Assembly: GCA_028565635.1 (NCBI GenBank)
Contig: JAOXYB010020737.1
Coordinates: 1-33,658, forward strand
Origin: Phoronis ovalis
Taxonomy: Eukaryota; Phoronida; Phoronidae
Length of the DNA: 33,658 nucleotides
Direction of reading: 5' to 3'
In this document: positions 33,391-33,658 of the stretch, piece after piece
Layout of the letters: each line of letters starts with the position of its first letter
Numbering within the stretch: position 1 is the first letter of the stretch
Made by a program: the position numbers and the translations under genes
Notes under the pieces: model-generated
What the model was told of the DNA's origin: nothing
The model's database searches: none
The model's input: only the letters and a program-made list of their open reading frames with translations

Positions 33391-33658
33391 CTGAAATGAA
33401 GTCAATTATAAATGAATAAGGGGAAGAGGATAAACGCAGTGGTACATATCACAAACACGTGTACCCAACAAACTTGAACAATTATTGACTACTAAATAAC
33501 CTTTTTTAATTGCTTGAAAGAATGTTTTGAAAAATCCAACATTTCCTTTTTATAAATGTGCAAAACAAAGCAAAAAATATCAACAACTAGACATTCGGTG
33601 AGTTGTAAACAACTCCGAGAGTGTACCCCCAGCTGAGAATGTTGAATGTTGGAGAGAT
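33391..33658 (-). other. POLE intron (partial), right edge
   Basis: Begins upstream of acceptor TTTCAG at 33391. No coding similarity to the preceding POLE exon (exonuclease motif II) is visible, so that exon lies beyond the window. Confidence 0.75.

Overview
This is animal nuclear DNA: AT-rich, with short exons bounded by GT-AG introns and tRNA-derived repeats. It is not a prokaryotic accessory region. The gene models look like a spiralian invertebrate, and a mollusc is my best guess (inferred from overall character, not proven). Three protein-coding genes account for essentially all the coding signal.

Left part (1-8808, + strand): the last eight coding exons of a PLC-like gene of the catalytically inactive PLCL/PRIP family. 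They cover the end of the Y half-barrel, the C2 domain and the family-specific C-terminal extension. The 5' part lies off the left edge. Its 4.5-kb third intron in this window holds a complete, oppositely oriented DEG/ENaC sodium-channel gene (4673-2866, - strand). That channel gene has two coding exons, but its reading frame is broken by one base in a conserved extracellular motif.

Middle (8809-12092): a convergent intergenic region with no convincing gene. It holds a ~180-195-bp repeat present twice and a tRNA-like promoter fragment.

Right part (12093-33390, - strand, continuing off the right edge): 41 consecutive coding exons of the catalytic subunit of DNA polymerase epsilon (POLE). I followed every exon junction in phase. 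They give 1917 residues plus stop, which with ~369 missing N-terminal residues equals the length of the human protein (2286). The last exonuclease motif, polymerase motifs A, B and C, the four CysX Fe-S ligands and the C-terminal Cys-rich modules are all present.

The three genes are not a pathway: they concern phosphoinositide/GABA-receptor-type signalling scaffolds, a cation channel, and leading-strand replication. The most unusual structure is a 20-bp minisatellite at 14323-14606 whose every unit is a copy of a POLE exon's 5' splice junction, so the intron starts with a ladder of duplicated splice donors. An assembly gap of 100 N lies inside it. I found no evidence of an undescribed multi-gene system.
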